Origin: Symsagittifera roscoffensis
Lineage: Eukaryota > Xenacoelomorpha > Acoela > Convolutidae
Direction: 5' to 3'
DNA length: 64,000 nucleotides
NCBI RefSeq assembly: GCF_963678635.1
Contig: NC_087062.1
Span: forward strand, 72,941,345 to 73,005,344
The notes under the pieces are model-generated. The model had not been told where the DNA came from. It saw only the letters and a list, made by a program, of their open reading frames with translations, and did no database searches. Positions 11,026 to 22,020 of this stretch are shown one piece after another (the stretch's first letter is position 1; each line of letters opens with the position of its first letter). The position numbers and the translations under genes are program-made.

Positions 11026-12300
11026 TTTGGACCCTTCGAACTAACAAATTTTGAAATTTCACTGAAGTTATCAACCCAAGTCGCCATCTAGGAAAGTGAT
11101 CAAAAACGTCGACTTATGGTACCAAAATTGTTCCAATCATTTGGCCAGTATTTAAGAAATCGCCAAAAACGCGTTCGTCAAATTGGCTTTTTTTACTACC
11201 TATACAGGGAGTGAAAGACTTTTCCGCAATTCTTACAGCACTGAAATAATGCAAAAAGCCGGATCAAAATCGGTTTGAAAATAAAAATTTGGACATTCCG
11301 ATTCCTTTCTTTTCCTATCTTTACGTTGTTAGTTTTATTCACCGAGCTATTCGGAAGGTTACTCAAAAATCTTTCAAGCAACCGGACACGTTATGCTAGC
11401 AAGCTTCTAACACAAAAACTTTTTTTGATCTAACTCTAAAAACTCAAAAATTCGATCCTCAAAACATATTGACGAAGTTCGGAAAATTACAAAAATATTG
11501 ATCGAAAAAATTTTCTTATTGCCAACTTCTTTTAAATCTTTTTCCGCGCGGTTTTTTTAGTTAGGGGGATTGAACTACGTAGTAGATCACTGTACAGGAG
11601 CTTTTTGCTGTTCGGAAAAGCTCGGACATCTTAAATTTTTGGGTTTGACAGTTTAGTCGAAAATCAGTAAATTTCGTCCAAAATGGGGTGCTTCTCGGAT
11701 CTAAATGGGAGATAAATAATATATAGTGAGGAAAAAAATCTATTAGAAGTCGTTAATCAATAGTATTGTACCCTCCTTTGCACCAAAACACCCGAATTAG
11801 GAACCCCAACTCGGAAATTTGCAATCGATGGAGGGTGCAATCGGACAGCGCCAATTGTGCACCCCACATAAGTTTTAATGAAATAGTACCCAAACAATAC
11901 TTAAATTATGTCAAAGATACCCTACAGTCATTGTGGATGCTGTCCCTGATGCCCCTGTTGATTCTGGAACACGTCGGTCAGCTTGCCACTCTACCCTCTG
12001 GTCACCGACAAAATCACCATTAACGTGCTTCAATACGCAAACAACACTAAGGGAGGGTACGTAACTCACCAACAAAAAACTCGTTTTCTCGATCAGAAAT
12101 GATAAAAATCAATCTGAAACAACAACAATAGGAAGGTCAGATCACATCCCGTCCGGAAATATTAAATAAACTGTCATTTTACATTTTTTTTTGTTTTTGG
12201 TCTTTTTTGGATTTTTACTGCAATTTTATGTAATTTCTTGTTTGCAAGTAAATTGGTTTTTGACTTTTTCTTAACCATATGCTAAATTGTTCGTTTTTAC
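11026..12300. other. Gy1 leader region, no gene recognised
   Basis: AT-rich, non-coding. On the minus strand at about 11,070-11,135 there are two TGG-starting words ('tggtaccataagtcgac' and 'tggcgacttgggttg') that could be a primer-binding site, but neither can be tied to a particular tRNA from sequence alone. A plus-strand open frame at 11,766-12,023 (85 codons) has no recognisable content and no conserved counterpart in Gy2. Confidence 0.3.
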
Positions 12301-12620
12301 GCTTTCTCTTTAATTATCTTTAGTCCCGGGACCTTGAGATGAGTGGGCTCATGACTTCTCACCTAACCCTCCGGCTCCCGGATTTTTTGGTCCTAACTAA
12401 GTTAAACAGCTAAATAGTATTAGGCAGAGGGTCGCCACCTTCGCCAAGTACAACAAAGGTCATTAAGGCCTCTAACTCGGGCATGCTCCCGGTGCGGAAG
12501 GTTCGTCGCTGAAACATTTGCTGATCATGATGGTCGTATGCCTTTAACAGGCCCCACCCAGGAGCGCCATAAAAACGCCTATGTAACATTCGACCAAATA
12601 CTACGCAGTGACGGAGTGTA
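12301..12620 (-). repeat. LTR-like block of Gy1
   Basis: The minus strand here is collinear with 57,520-57,830 of Gy2. Both contain a word close to 'gttacatag..gttttt.tggcgctcctgggtg' (31 of about 33 bases alike by eye), then 'acgac..atca', then 'cggg..catgccc'. In each element the block lies about 2.6-2.8 kb upstream of gag and in sense orientation, as expected for part of a 5' LTR. Exact ends (TG...CA) could not be fixed, and no second copy is seen in the window. Confidence 0.5.
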
Positions 12621-13163
12621 GAAAAAGTACCTATTGACGACTGGCCGGCGTCAATAACTTCAATTCTACTAGTTTTTTCATCACCTCGACCTCGTCAGTT
12701 GATTTTCTGGTCTGTCTAGGGCTACATAAGAAGTTACCTTTCTTAGGCCATCGGTCAAACTACTTTTAATCAGCTTTCGTTTACATGCCAATACAACCAC
12801 ATAGTTGGATCTCGGATCCCCAGACTATATAATTGCTATTCAAAACACGGCTCGAGTATCCCATTTTACTATGTTTTTGGTGACAATTCTATATTAATTT
12901 CATTGAAGATGGAATGACCCTTTCCTCTTTCTAGCGACTCATCTTCTAAAACAACAAATAATACCGGTGTTATTTCAAATGTTCAGGACATCAGAGTAGT
13001 TAAAAAGTCAGTTTTTTACAGTCATTCGCCATATGATGTCTCTGGGGTGGCCGAACCTCCGATTCCGTGCTTTTTCTGTAATAACATCGTTATTACTCCC
13101 AATTCGAGGCACGGGAGGGTACTGCGCCTTCCTCCTTCCCCACTGAATCCTCCTTTCAGTCTC
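12621..13163. other. flank between Gy1 and the duplication array
   Basis: Mixed composition, not repetitive within the window. A minus-strand ATG frame at 13,008-13,241 (77 codons, basic, with RRKAQYPPVPR) crosses into the duplicated unit, so only its first part recurs at 17.4 kb. I do not recognise it and consider it unlikely to be a gene. Confidence 0.25.
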
Positions 13164-13465
13164 TTGTCTCCCATTAGTTTTCATATCGTGCGTGACCGTC
13201 ACGATAGGAGGCTTCGTGTTTTCTTCTATGTTTCCGACCATTAGTCTCCCACTAAACCGGTTGTTGTTGTGTTTTTTGTCGATTTTTAGCCAAAAATGGT
13301 CATTTCACGTATTTCTCAAAAATAGACTGTCTGCAATCGAGTTTTCGAAAATTAAAAGTTCCAGAACATTCTAGCCTCTTTTCCAACAATACATGATCAC
13401 TAAGGCCTCTTATGTCTTTTTCGTGCTGTGACTGAAAGTTCCGCTGTGCCAATCCGGGTGAATGG
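13164..13465. other. non-element segment carried in the duplication
   Basis: About 300 bp without El2 similarity, repeated at 17,415-17,700. It contains the near-palindrome 'cgtgaccgtcacg'. A plus-strand frame of 60 codons occurs in both copies, with one residue difference (T/I), but lacks recognisable content. Its presence in both units shows that the 4.2-kb duplication included sequence outside El2. Confidence 0.5.
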
Positions 13466-14522
13466 CACAAAGATGCATTTAGTTTAAGAGGAAGATGTAA
13501 TGAACCGATTTTTCCATCATCAATTTAAGATGTAGCATAAACCATTGGTTATTTCAATGATAATTCTGCTAATTGTTCGAAATCTTGTTGATTATAATGA
13601 GAACTTAACTTTTTTGTTGTTCATTTGTTTTTTTTTGAGTTTTGAAATGTACGTTTAAAATAAGGTGGTTTTGTGAAATAATATGTATATCGTTTAGATT
13701 GATTTGTGTATATAATAATGGATAATTCTTTGTTAAGGATGAACGATTGACAAATGCCGAGTAGTTTTGAAATGTTATTTACCCTAATTGCTCTTTCTTC
13801 TGTTGGATGAATTGTTGCATATGTTTCGCAATATCCCATTTAGTCCTAGGGGTAATGTGATTTTATATGGTGGTTTTTTGAATACATGCGTAGAGATTAA
13901 TCTGGATTTGTATCTTTTGTATACCTAATGGATGAAAATGTTACTATAAAAAAGTTATGATCTGATTTAAATTCAAGGTCAAACATGTATAGATTCTGTT
14001 TATTTTGATCGACATTGTCTTGATGTACTCGAGCTATAGAATAGTTATATACACTACCTGATAAAGGTTTCACTGTTTTCGTTGTTGAGAACATTTGGGG
14101 TAAAATAAAATGGTGAATCGATTTTTCCAACATCAAATTTGGATGTAGCGGAAACCATTTGGTTTTGCGAAAGACCAAATTAGACCAAACTTTGAGAAAA
14201 ACGGGAGCTGCTTAATAATGTCAGAGATGTTTTTTTAATTATTGTGTATTTGTCTTTTATATGTAATTCACTCTTCAAGTTGGTTATAGTGGGAACAAAA
14301 TTTTGTCGTGAACGGTATTCCAATGGTAGTTTGCTTTATATCTGTTATGAGGAATATTTGTTTGAAAGGTTTATTTAGAAGCTTATTTTGTTCCAGTGAT
14401 TGGGCTGGAACAAGGTATAATTGAATTTTTCAACAATTTGTAGGACTTCATCTTTGTGCTGTTGCTAATCTACTTGAAGTTTTTGAAGGTGATAGTCTTG
14501 GATGTATAGATTGAACCTAGTT
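13466..14522 (-). pseudogene. El2 protease-RT spacer (U1 copy)
   Basis: Minus-strand frames 13,897-14,178 (93 codons) and 13,621-13,839 (72 codons) lie immediately downstream of the protease. They carry segments such as HPNLMLEKSIHHFILPQ, LYMFDLEFKSDHNFF and ERAIRVNNISKLLG. The same block occurs at 17.7-18.4 kb and, more diverged, at 16.7-17.4, 20.9-21.6 and 31.9-32.6 kb. In the last three it directly precedes RT, which places it between protease and RT in the parent element. No catalytic motif is visible. Confidence 0.55.
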
Positions 14523-14744
14523 CTATGTGGGAATGTATATAATGTTTGACTCTGCTCCTGAATCAATTAGAAAATCAATTTTAAGGTCTAGTGATTGAAA
14601 GTTTTGGTTTTGGTTGTTTTGCCTGTTTGATCTGCTATTTTTTTGTGAATCATTATCAAGGTCTTGAATATGATTTATTTGCGTTGTTGTCTGAAAATTG
14701 TTTTCATATTGTAGTTTTAGCTTTTTTGTTTCATCTAATTTCAC
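14523..14744 (-). pseudogene. El2 retropepsin fragment (U1 copy)
   Basis: The minus frame ends in LKIDFLIDSGAESNIIYIP. DSGA is the aspartic protease active site (codons at 14,556-14,564), preceded by the usual hydrophobic strand. Upstream is an Asn/Gln-rich stretch (SRSNRQNNQNQNFQ). The frame stops shortly after the active site, so the flap and C-terminal half are lost or frameshifted. Copies lie at 18,759-18,980, about 21,960-22,020 and 32,980-33,040, all keeping the Asp. Confidence 0.75.
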
Positions 14745-15957
14745 AGTGATTTCAGTTTGTTCTATTTCATCTACTAGTTTTCGAAAATTTTCGTTAGTTT
14801 CTCGAAATGATAATGGATAAGATGCTCTCTATATTTGAATTTTTTGCGTAATTGTGGTGTTAGAGTCATCAAAAGAAGTTCTGTCATTTTTGTATTTTTG
14901 CAATCATGCATATTAAGAGAATATGTTTTTCTCATTAAAGTCTCAATCCATACTGCAAGATGTTTTTTTTGTCTCGTTGGGGAGTCTACAGATTTTGTTG
15001 CATATAACTCTTTGTGTTGTTTATTTCTTCACAGTAAGAAATTTCTTGTGTGAATCTTTCACATGGAAATTCTTGTGTGAATCTTTTCCAGTCTGATTTA
15101 ATGTCTTTGGGTAGAACTAAAAATCTTTTTTGAGCTGATCCATTAACTGTGGTTTGGTCTAGAGCTGTACGTCTATGTATCCAATTTTGATGGGTTGGGG
15201 TATTTACTAATTCTGGTCATGTATTAAAAAAAATTGCTGTGACTGCATTTAGATAACCTTCTACTGAGTATTCAGGTTCTGTTCCTGTGATTACCACGAG
15301 CGGTTTGTCTGATGATATTATTGATCCACCCAAAAGCTTCGGATTTATAGTCATTTGAACTAATTCTGCTGCGATAGGTTTTTGTGAAAATTTGTAGGTT
15401 GAGTCATTGTAATTTCATATTATTGTAAATAGTAAGGTAATGGGTTTTCATTTTTATTTTGATTTGCTTGGTAATTTTGTAAATTTTTATTCGATGATGC
15501 TGGAATCTGTTTTTGAGGTAAGTTTTTTTGACTGTCGTGTTTGTTCAGAGTGTGTATAAGGTTCGAAAAAATCTACTTGGTGATATGATCTTGTTGATCA
15601 AGATTCCAGTTGTTGTTTTAAAAAAGATTACGATCGTCTTGTTGGTTTTGATTGAATTAATCATCATTTTCTGAATAATGTGGTCGATTGGTTCTTTTCT
15701 ATATGATCGAATGTAGTTCGTTGTTGGAATTGAAAAAAAACTAAGTAAAGGGCTTGTTGTGGTATCTGTTGATTGTAGTTGTGTTCTTTTAATTGGTTTT
15801 GATTGCGTATGTAGAATGGTTTTGTTATTGGCCTGTTTCTATTAATATTTGCAAAAAAATATATTATTGTGATTTGAAACAATTTTCCTATTTGAGGGCG
15901 TTTGCTTGTTTGATTGTCGGGTTTTCATCATTGGTCTATATGTTTGATAATCAATTC
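14745..15957 (-). pseudogene. El2 gag (U1 copy)
   Basis: Reading the minus strand, an Asn/Gln-rich N-terminal part (15,882-15,664: NRNRPITKPFYIRNQNQ) leads into a capsid-like region at 15,345-14,960. There the frame reads VVITGTEPEYSVEGYLNAVT, THQNWIHRRTALDQTT and LPKDIKSDWKRFTQEF, with one TGA. The downstream order gag then protease fits a gypsy-type element. The 5' end of gag is missing: at about 15,957 the gag sequence is joined directly to RT. Confidence 0.65.
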
Positions 15958-16412
15958 CAAATGATTGTTGAATTTCTTTCTATTTAATGGAGGTTGAAGT
16001 TTTAAATTAGCATCTATTCGTGACTTTAACAGAGTAATGGTATTACCTTTGTTAAAATAACCAAGGAATTTAACACGAGTAGGAAAAAATTGTGATATAT
16101 CTGGGGCTGTTTTTATGTTTTCTTTCATTAAGGTTTGCTGATTTTTTTTCGAATACTTGAAACGTTTTTTGTTTAATGTCATTGTATAAAAACATCGTCT
16201 AAATATGTGGTAACTGTTTTGCTAAGAGTGAGTGTCAAAAAAGTGCTCATAGAGGCTGAAAAAGTTGCTGGTCTTGTGAAATTTATAAACAAAAATCTAA
16301 TTATTTCGTATTGTTGATTTTCAATAACAATTTGTGCAAGTCGTGGTGATCTAGTGTTATTGTACTGTCGATTGTGTTTCTGAGTTTTACTTGTAAAGGT
16401 TCTATGGGCCAA
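15958..16412 (-). pseudogene. El2 reverse transcriptase fragment (U1 copy)
   Basis: Minus frame 16,179-16,412 ends in TVTTYLDDVFIQ, the RT catalytic YLDD box (codons 16,194-16,205), preceded by YEIIRFLFINFTRPATFSASM, which matches the PFGL..APATF segment in degraded form. The frame then shifts into 15,928-16,182, with QFFPTRVKFLGYF, TITLLKSRIDANLKLQ and LNRKKFNNHLELI, the palm-to-thumb end. RNase H is absent because the sequence jumps to gag at about 15,957. Confidence 0.8.
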
Positions 16413-17414
16413 TTACATTCAGATTCATCATTTAGTGAATTGAGTTAACTCGCGACCAAAAACACTTTTCAGTGATTTGCATTTAGCGAGAATGATAGCG
16501 AAATATATATAGGTTTTACCATTTGGTTATTCTTATTCATTTGCCAGTGATATGATTTCGTTTTTTTCCAGAAAGTCTAGTAATCTGTGTCTTTTGTTTT
16601 GGTAATTGGTAATGGGTGAATTGGTACTTTACTTTCTCGTTGCTTATTGAAAGATGCAGTTACTTTAAAAGGAACATGTAATGGTGAATCGATTTATCCA
16701 TCTTCAATTTAAGATGTAGCATAAACCATTGGGTACTTTTAGAATAATTCTGCTGATTGTTCAAATTCTTGTTGATTAATTTGAGAATTGAAAATTTTTA
16801 TTGTTCAATTGTAAATTTTGAGTTTTCTAATGTAGGTTTAAAAAAAATGGTTTTGTGAAATAGTCTGTATATCGTTTAGATTCGTTTGTGATAAAAATAA
16901 TCATAATAAATAATTCTTATTTAAGGATGGTCGATTGACAAATGGAAAGTAGTTTTGAAATTTTATTTACTCTAAATGCCCTTTCTTCTGTCGGACGAAT
17001 TGTTGCATTTGTTTCACATAATCCCAATTAATCCTAGGGGTAAAGTGATTTTATGTTTTGAGTTTTAGTATACATGTAACGAGATTAAGTCTGAATTTGT
17101 ATCTTTTGTTTACTTAATGGATGAAATTGTTACTCTAAAAAAGTTATGAAATGATTTAAACTCAAGGTCAGACATGTATAGTTTTTGTATATTTTGATCA
17201 AGTTTGTTTTGATTTACTTGACTTATAGAAAAGTTGAATACATTATCTGATAACGGTTTCAGTGTTTTCGTTGTTGAGAATAATTGGTGTAAAATCTATT
17301 GCTGAATCGATTTTTCCAACACCAGATTTCGGTGTAGCATAAGCCATTGGGTTTTAGGAAAGACCAAATTTTGAAAAAAATGGGAGCTGCTTAGTATTAC
17401 AAGAATTTTTTAAA
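16413..17414 (-). pseudogene. El2 protease-RT spacer, diverged copy (U1)
   Basis: A more diverged copy of the spacer block seen at 13.5-14.2 kb, here in its expected place directly upstream of RT on the minus strand. Recognisable words include 'gtaatggtgaatcgattt', 'gatgtagcataaaccatt' and 'gggagctgcttag'. No ORF above 60 codons survives. The block is cut at 17,414 by the tandem-duplication junction. Confidence 0.55.
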
Positions 17415-17415
17415 T

Positions 17416-18758
17416 TGTCTCCCATTAGTTTTCATATCGTGCGTGACCGTCACGATAGGAGGCTTCGTGTTTTCTTCTATGTTTCCGACCATTAGTCTCC
17501 CACTAAACCGGTTGTTGTTGTGTTTTTTGTCGATTTTTAGCCAAAAATGGTCATTTCACGTATTTCTCAAAAATAGACTGTCTGCAATCGAGTTTTCGAA
17601 AATTAAAAGTTCCAGAATATTCTAGCCTCTTTTCCAACAATACATGATCACTAAGGCCTCTTATGTCTTTTTCGTGCTGTGACTGAAATCCGGGTGAATG
17701 GCACAAAGATTCATTTAGTTTAAGAGGAAGATGTAATGAACCGATTTTTCCATCATCAATTTAAGATGTAGCATAAACCATTGGTTACTTCAATGATAAT
17801 TCTGCTAATTGTTCGAAATCTTGTTGATTATAATGAGAACTTAACTTTTTTGTTGTTCATTTGTTTTTTTTTGAGTTTTGAAATGTACGTTTAAAATAAG
17901 GTGGTTTTGTGAAATAATATGTATATCGTTTAGATTGATTTGTGTATATAATAATGGATAATTCTTTGTTAAGGATGAACGATTGACAAATGCCGAGTAG
18001 TTTTGAAATGTTATTTACCCTAATTGCTCTTTCTTCTGTTGGATGAATTGTTGCATATGTTTCGCAATATCCCATTTAGTCCTAGGGGTAATGTGATTTT
18101 ATATGGTGGTTTTTTGAATACATGCGTAGAGATTAATCTGGATTTGTATCTTTTGTATACCTAATGGATGAAAATGTTACTATAAAAAAGTTATGATCTG
18201 ATTTAAATTCAAGGTCAAACATGTATAGATTCTGTTTATTTTGATCGACATTGTCTTGATGTACTCGAGCTATAGAATAGTTATATACACTACCTGATAA
18301 AGGTTTCACTGTTTTCGTTGTTGAGAACATTTGGGGTAAAATAAAATGGTGAATCGATTTTTCCAACATCAAATTTGGATGTAGCGGAAACCATTTGGTT
18401 TTGCGAAAGACCAAATTAGACCAAACTTTGAGAAAAACGGGAGCTGCTTAATAATGTCAGAGATGTTTTTTTAATTATTGTGTATTTGTCTTTTATATGT
18501 AATTCACTCTTCAAGTTGGTTATAGTGGGAACAAAATTTTGTCGTGAACGGTATTCCAATGGTAGTTTGCTTTATATCTGTTATGAGGAATATTTGTTTG
18601 AAAGGTTTATTTAGAAGCTTATTTTGTTCCAGTGATTGGGCTGGAACAAGGTATAATTGAATTTTTCAACAATTTGTAGGACTTCATCTTTGTGCTGTTG
18701 CTAATCTACTTGAAGTTTTTGAAGGTGATAGTCTTGGATGTATAGATTGAACCTAGTT
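17416..18758 (-). pseudogene. El2 spacer and carried flank (U2 copy)
   Basis: A copy of 13,164-14,522. Frames 17,857-18,075 and 18,133-18,414 translate identically to those at 13,621-13,839 and 13,897-14,178. The first 300 bp is the non-element flank carrying the 15-bp deletion. Confidence 0.5.
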
Positions 18759-18980
18759 CTATGTGGGAATGTATATAATGTTTGACTCTGCTCCTGAATC
18801 AATTAGAAAATCAATTTTAAGGTCTAGTGATTGAAAGTTTTGGTTTTGGTTGTTTTGCCTGTTTGATCTGCTATTTTTTTGTGAATCATTATCAAGGTCT
18901 TGAATATGATTTATTTGCGTTGTTGTCTGAAAATTGTTTTCATATTGTAGTTTTAGCTTTTTTGTTTCATCTAATTTCAC
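18759..18980 (-). pseudogene. El2 retropepsin fragment (U2 copy)
   Basis: Protein-identical to 14,523-14,744, including LIDSGAES with the active-site codons at about 18,792-18,800. It is truncated at the same stop, so it is non-functional in the same way. Confidence 0.7.
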
Positions 18981-20195
18981 AGTGATTTCAGTTTGTTCTA
19001 TTTCATCTACTAGTTTTTGAAAATTTTCGTTAGTTTCTCGAAATGATAATGGATAAGATGCTCTCTATATTTGAATTTTTTGCGTAATTGTGGTGTTAGA
19101 GTCATCAAAAGAAGTTCTGTCATTTTTGTATTTTTGCAATCATGCATATTAAGAGAATATGTTTTTCTCATTAAAGTCTCAATCCATACTGCAAGATGTT
19201 TTTTTTTGTCTCGTTGGGGAGTCTACAGATTTTGTTGCATATAACTCTTTGTGTTGTTTATTTCTTCACAGTAAGAAATTTCTTGTGTGAATCTTTCACA
19301 TGGAAATTCTTGTGTGAATCTTTTCCAGTCTGATTTAATGTCTTTGGGTAGAACTAAAAATCTTTTTTGAGCTGATCCATTAACTGTGGTTTGGTCTAGA
19401 GCTGTACGTCTATGTATCCAATTTTGATGGGTTGGGGTATTTACTAATTCTGGTCATGTATTAAAAAAAATTGCTGTGACTGCATTTAGATAACCTTCTA
19501 CTGAGTATTCAGGTTCTGTTCCTGTGATTACCACGAGCGGTTTGTCTGATGATATTATTGATCCACCCAAAAGCTTCGGATTTATAGTCATTTGAACTAA
19601 TTCTGCTGCGATAGGTTTTTGTGAAAATTTGTAGGTTGAGTCATTGTAATTTCATATTATTGTAAATAGTAAGGTAATGGGTTTTCATTTTTATTTTGAT
19701 TTGCTTGGTAATTTTGTAAATTTTTATTCGATGATGCTGGAATCTGTTTTTGAGGTAAGTTTTTTTGACTGTCGTGTTTGTTCAGAGTGTGTATAAGGTT
19801 CGAAAAAATCTACTTGGTGATATGATCTTGTTGATCAAGATTCCAGTTGTTGTTTTAAAAAAGATTACGATCGTCTTGTTGGTTTTGATTGAATTAATCA
19901 TCATTTTCTGAATAATGTGGTCGATTGGTTCTTTTCTATATGATCGAATGTAGTTCGTTGTTGGACATTGAAAAAAAACTAAGTAAAGGGCTTGTTGTGG
20001 TATCTGTTGATTGTAGTTGTGTTCTTTTAATTGGTTTTGATTGCGTATGTAGAATGGTTTTGTTATTGGCCTGTTTCTATTAATATTTGCAAAAAAATAT
20101 ATTATTGTGATTTGAAACAATTTTCCTATTTGAGGGCGTTTGCTTGTTTGATTGTCGGGTTTTCATCATTGGTCTATATGTTTGATAATCAATTC
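18981..20195 (-). pseudogene. El2 gag (U2 copy)
   Basis: A copy of 14,745-15,957. One or two small indels give a longer Asn/Gln-rich frame here (19,782-20,120, 112 codons, QNQLKEHNYNQQIPQQ) than in U1. The capsid-like segment and its TGA are shared. It is joined to RT at about 20,195, exactly as in U1. Confidence 0.6.
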
Positions 20196-20650
20196 CAAAT
20201 GATTGTTGAATTTCTTTCTATTTAATGGAGGTTGAAGTTTTAAATTAGCATCTATTCGTGACTTTAACAGAGTAATGGTATTACCTTTGTTAAAATAACC
20301 AAGGAATTTAACACGAGTAGGAAAAAATTGTGATATATCTGGGGCTGTTTTTATGTTTTCTTTCATTAAGGTTTGCTGATTTTTTTTCGAATACTTGAAA
20401 CGTTTTTTGTTTAATGTCATTGTATAAAAACATCGTCTAAATATGTGGTAACTGTTTTGCTAAGAGTGAGTGTCAAAAAAGTGCTCATAGAGGCTGAAAA
20501 AATTGCTGGTCTTGTGAAATTTATAAACAAAAGTCTAATTATTTCGTATTGTTGATTTTCAATAACAATTTGTGCAAGTCGTGGTGATCTAGTGTTATTG
20601 TACTGTCGATTGTGTTTCTGAGTTTTACTTGTAAAGGTTCTATGGGCCAA
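20196..20650 (-). pseudogene. El2 reverse transcriptase fragment (U2 copy)
   Basis: A copy of the U1 RT with YLDD at about 20,432-20,443 and two residue differences from U1 (RF to RL and PAT to PAI). It has the same TGA and frame change after the YLDD box and the same fusion to gag. Confidence 0.75.
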
Positions 20651-21652
20651 TTACATTCAGATTCATCATTTAGTGAATTGAGTTAACTCGCGACCAAAAA
20701 CACTTTTCAGTGATTTGCATTTAGCGAGAATGATAGCGAAATATATATAGGTTTTACCATTTGGTTATTCTTATTCATTTGCCAGTGATATGATTTCGTT
20801 TTTTTCCAGAAAGTCTAGTAATCTGTGTCTTTTGTTTTGGTAATTGGTAATGGGTGAATTGGTACTTTACTTTCTCGTTGCTTATTGAAAGATGCAGTTA
20901 CTTTAAAAGGAACATGTAATGGTGAATCGATTTATCCATCTTCAATTTAAGATGTAGCATAAACCATTGGGTACTTTTAGAATAATTCTGCTGATTGTTC
21001 AAATTCTTGTTGATTAATTTGAGAATTGAAAATTTTTATTGTTCAATTGTAAATTTTGAGTTTTCTAATGTAGGTTTAAAAAAAATGGTTTTGTGAAATA
21101 GTCTGTATATCGTTTAGATTCGTTTATGATAAAAATAATCAAAATAAATAATTCTTATTTAAGGATGGTCGATTGACAAATGGAAAGTAGTTTTGAAATT
21201 TTATTTACTCTAAATGCCCTTTCTTCTGTCGGACGAATTGTTGCATTTGTTTCACATAATCCCAATTAATCCTAGGGGTAAAGTGATTTTATGTTTTGAG
21301 TTTTAGTATACATGTAACGAGATTAAGTCTGAATTTGTATCTTTTGTTTACTTAATGGATGAAATTGTTACTCTAAAAAAGTTATGAAATGATTTAAACT
21401 CAAGGTCAGACATGTATAGTTTTTGTATATTTTGATCAAGTTTGTTTTGATTTACTTGACTTATAGAAAAGTTGAATACATTATCTGATAACGGTTTCAG
21501 TGTTTTCGTTGTTGAGAATAATTGGTGTAAAATCTATTGCTGAATCGATTTTTCCAACACCAGATTTCGGTGTAGCATAAGCCATTGGGTTTTAGGAAAG
21601 ACCAAATTTTGAAAAAAATGGGAGCTGCTTAGTATTACAAGAATTTTTTAAA
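20651..21652 (-). pseudogene. El2 protease-RT spacer (X1/U2)
   Basis: Spacer block between RT and the protease at about 21,980. Here the parental order spacer-RT on one side and protease on the other is intact, so this copy links the two. No open frame above 60 codons. Confidence 0.5.
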
Positions 21653-22020
21653 ACTTTTTCTAAATGACTTTCATTCGTAACTTACTTTCCAAGATGGTTA
21701 TAGTGGGAATATATTATGTAGTGAACGGTATTCCAATCATATTGTGTTTTATTTCTGTTATGTGGAATATTTGTTTGAAGGGTTTATTTAAAAATTTATT
21801 TTGTTCAATTGATTGGGTTGGAACAATGTATAGTTTCCTGAATTGAAATTTTCATTATTTGTAAGAGTTGATCCTTGCGACAATGCTAATTTACTTGAAG
21901 TTTTGGAAGGTGATAGACTTGGATGCAGAGATTGAACTTCATTCTATGTGGGATTGTATATAATATTTGACTCTGCTCCTGAATCAATTAGAAAATCATT
22001 TTCAAGGTCTAGTAACTGAA
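21653..22020 (-). pseudogene. El2 protease region (X1 copy)
   Basis: The minus strand carries LIDSGAESNIIY with active-site codons at 21,977-21,985, embedded in broken frames. It continues into the spacer at 21,650. Short plus-strand frames here (21,664-21,846; 21,967-22,161) are antisense and not credited. Confidence 0.6.

Larger units (their letters stand above)
1029..12620 (-). mobile_element. Gy1: degenerate Ty3/gypsy-type retroelement
   Basis: Read on the minus strand from high to low coordinates, this holds an LTR-like block, a leader of about 2.7 kb, gag with coiled coil and CCHC knuckles, protease, RT, RNase H, an acidic linker, integrase, a pol tail and a macro-like ORF. The domain order PR-RT-RH-IN identifies the Ty3/gypsy (Metaviridae-like) group. 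Every gene is interrupted by stops and frameshifts, so the element cannot make functional Pol. GC content is clearly higher than in the neighbouring array. Element ends are approximate because a terminal repeat pair was not found within the window. Confidence 0.85.
13164..17414. repeat. tandem duplication unit U1 (4,251 bp)
   Basis: This segment begins 'ttgtctcccattagttttc' and is followed immediately by a second, nearly identical unit. Only scattered substitutions and small indels separate the two. The largest is a 15-bp stretch ('gttccgctgtgccaa' near 13,440) missing from the second unit. Contents: about 300 bp of non-element sequence, then minus-strand El2 fragments (spacer, protease, gag, RT, spacer). 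Confidence 0.9.
17415..21652. repeat. tandem duplication unit U2 (4,238 bp)
   Basis: A direct repeat of 13,164-17,414. Most positions are identical, with offset 4,236-4,251 depending on small indels. It ends at the shared words 'aagaattttttaaa', after which the sequence continues into protease-proximal El2 sequence not present at the end of U1. The very low divergence points to a recent event or to an assembly duplication. Confidence 0.9.

Noticed and set aside
11070-11135. Primer-binding-site candidates 'tggtaccataagtcgac' and 'tggcgacttgggttg' on the minus strand
   Set aside because: Both begin with TGG as a PBS should, but neither directly follows a recognisable LTR end and no matching tRNA can be named from sequence alone.
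13192-13374. 60-codon plus frame repeated at 17,443-17,625
   Set aside because: Its conservation follows from the near-identity of the 4.2-kb tandem duplication, not from selection.
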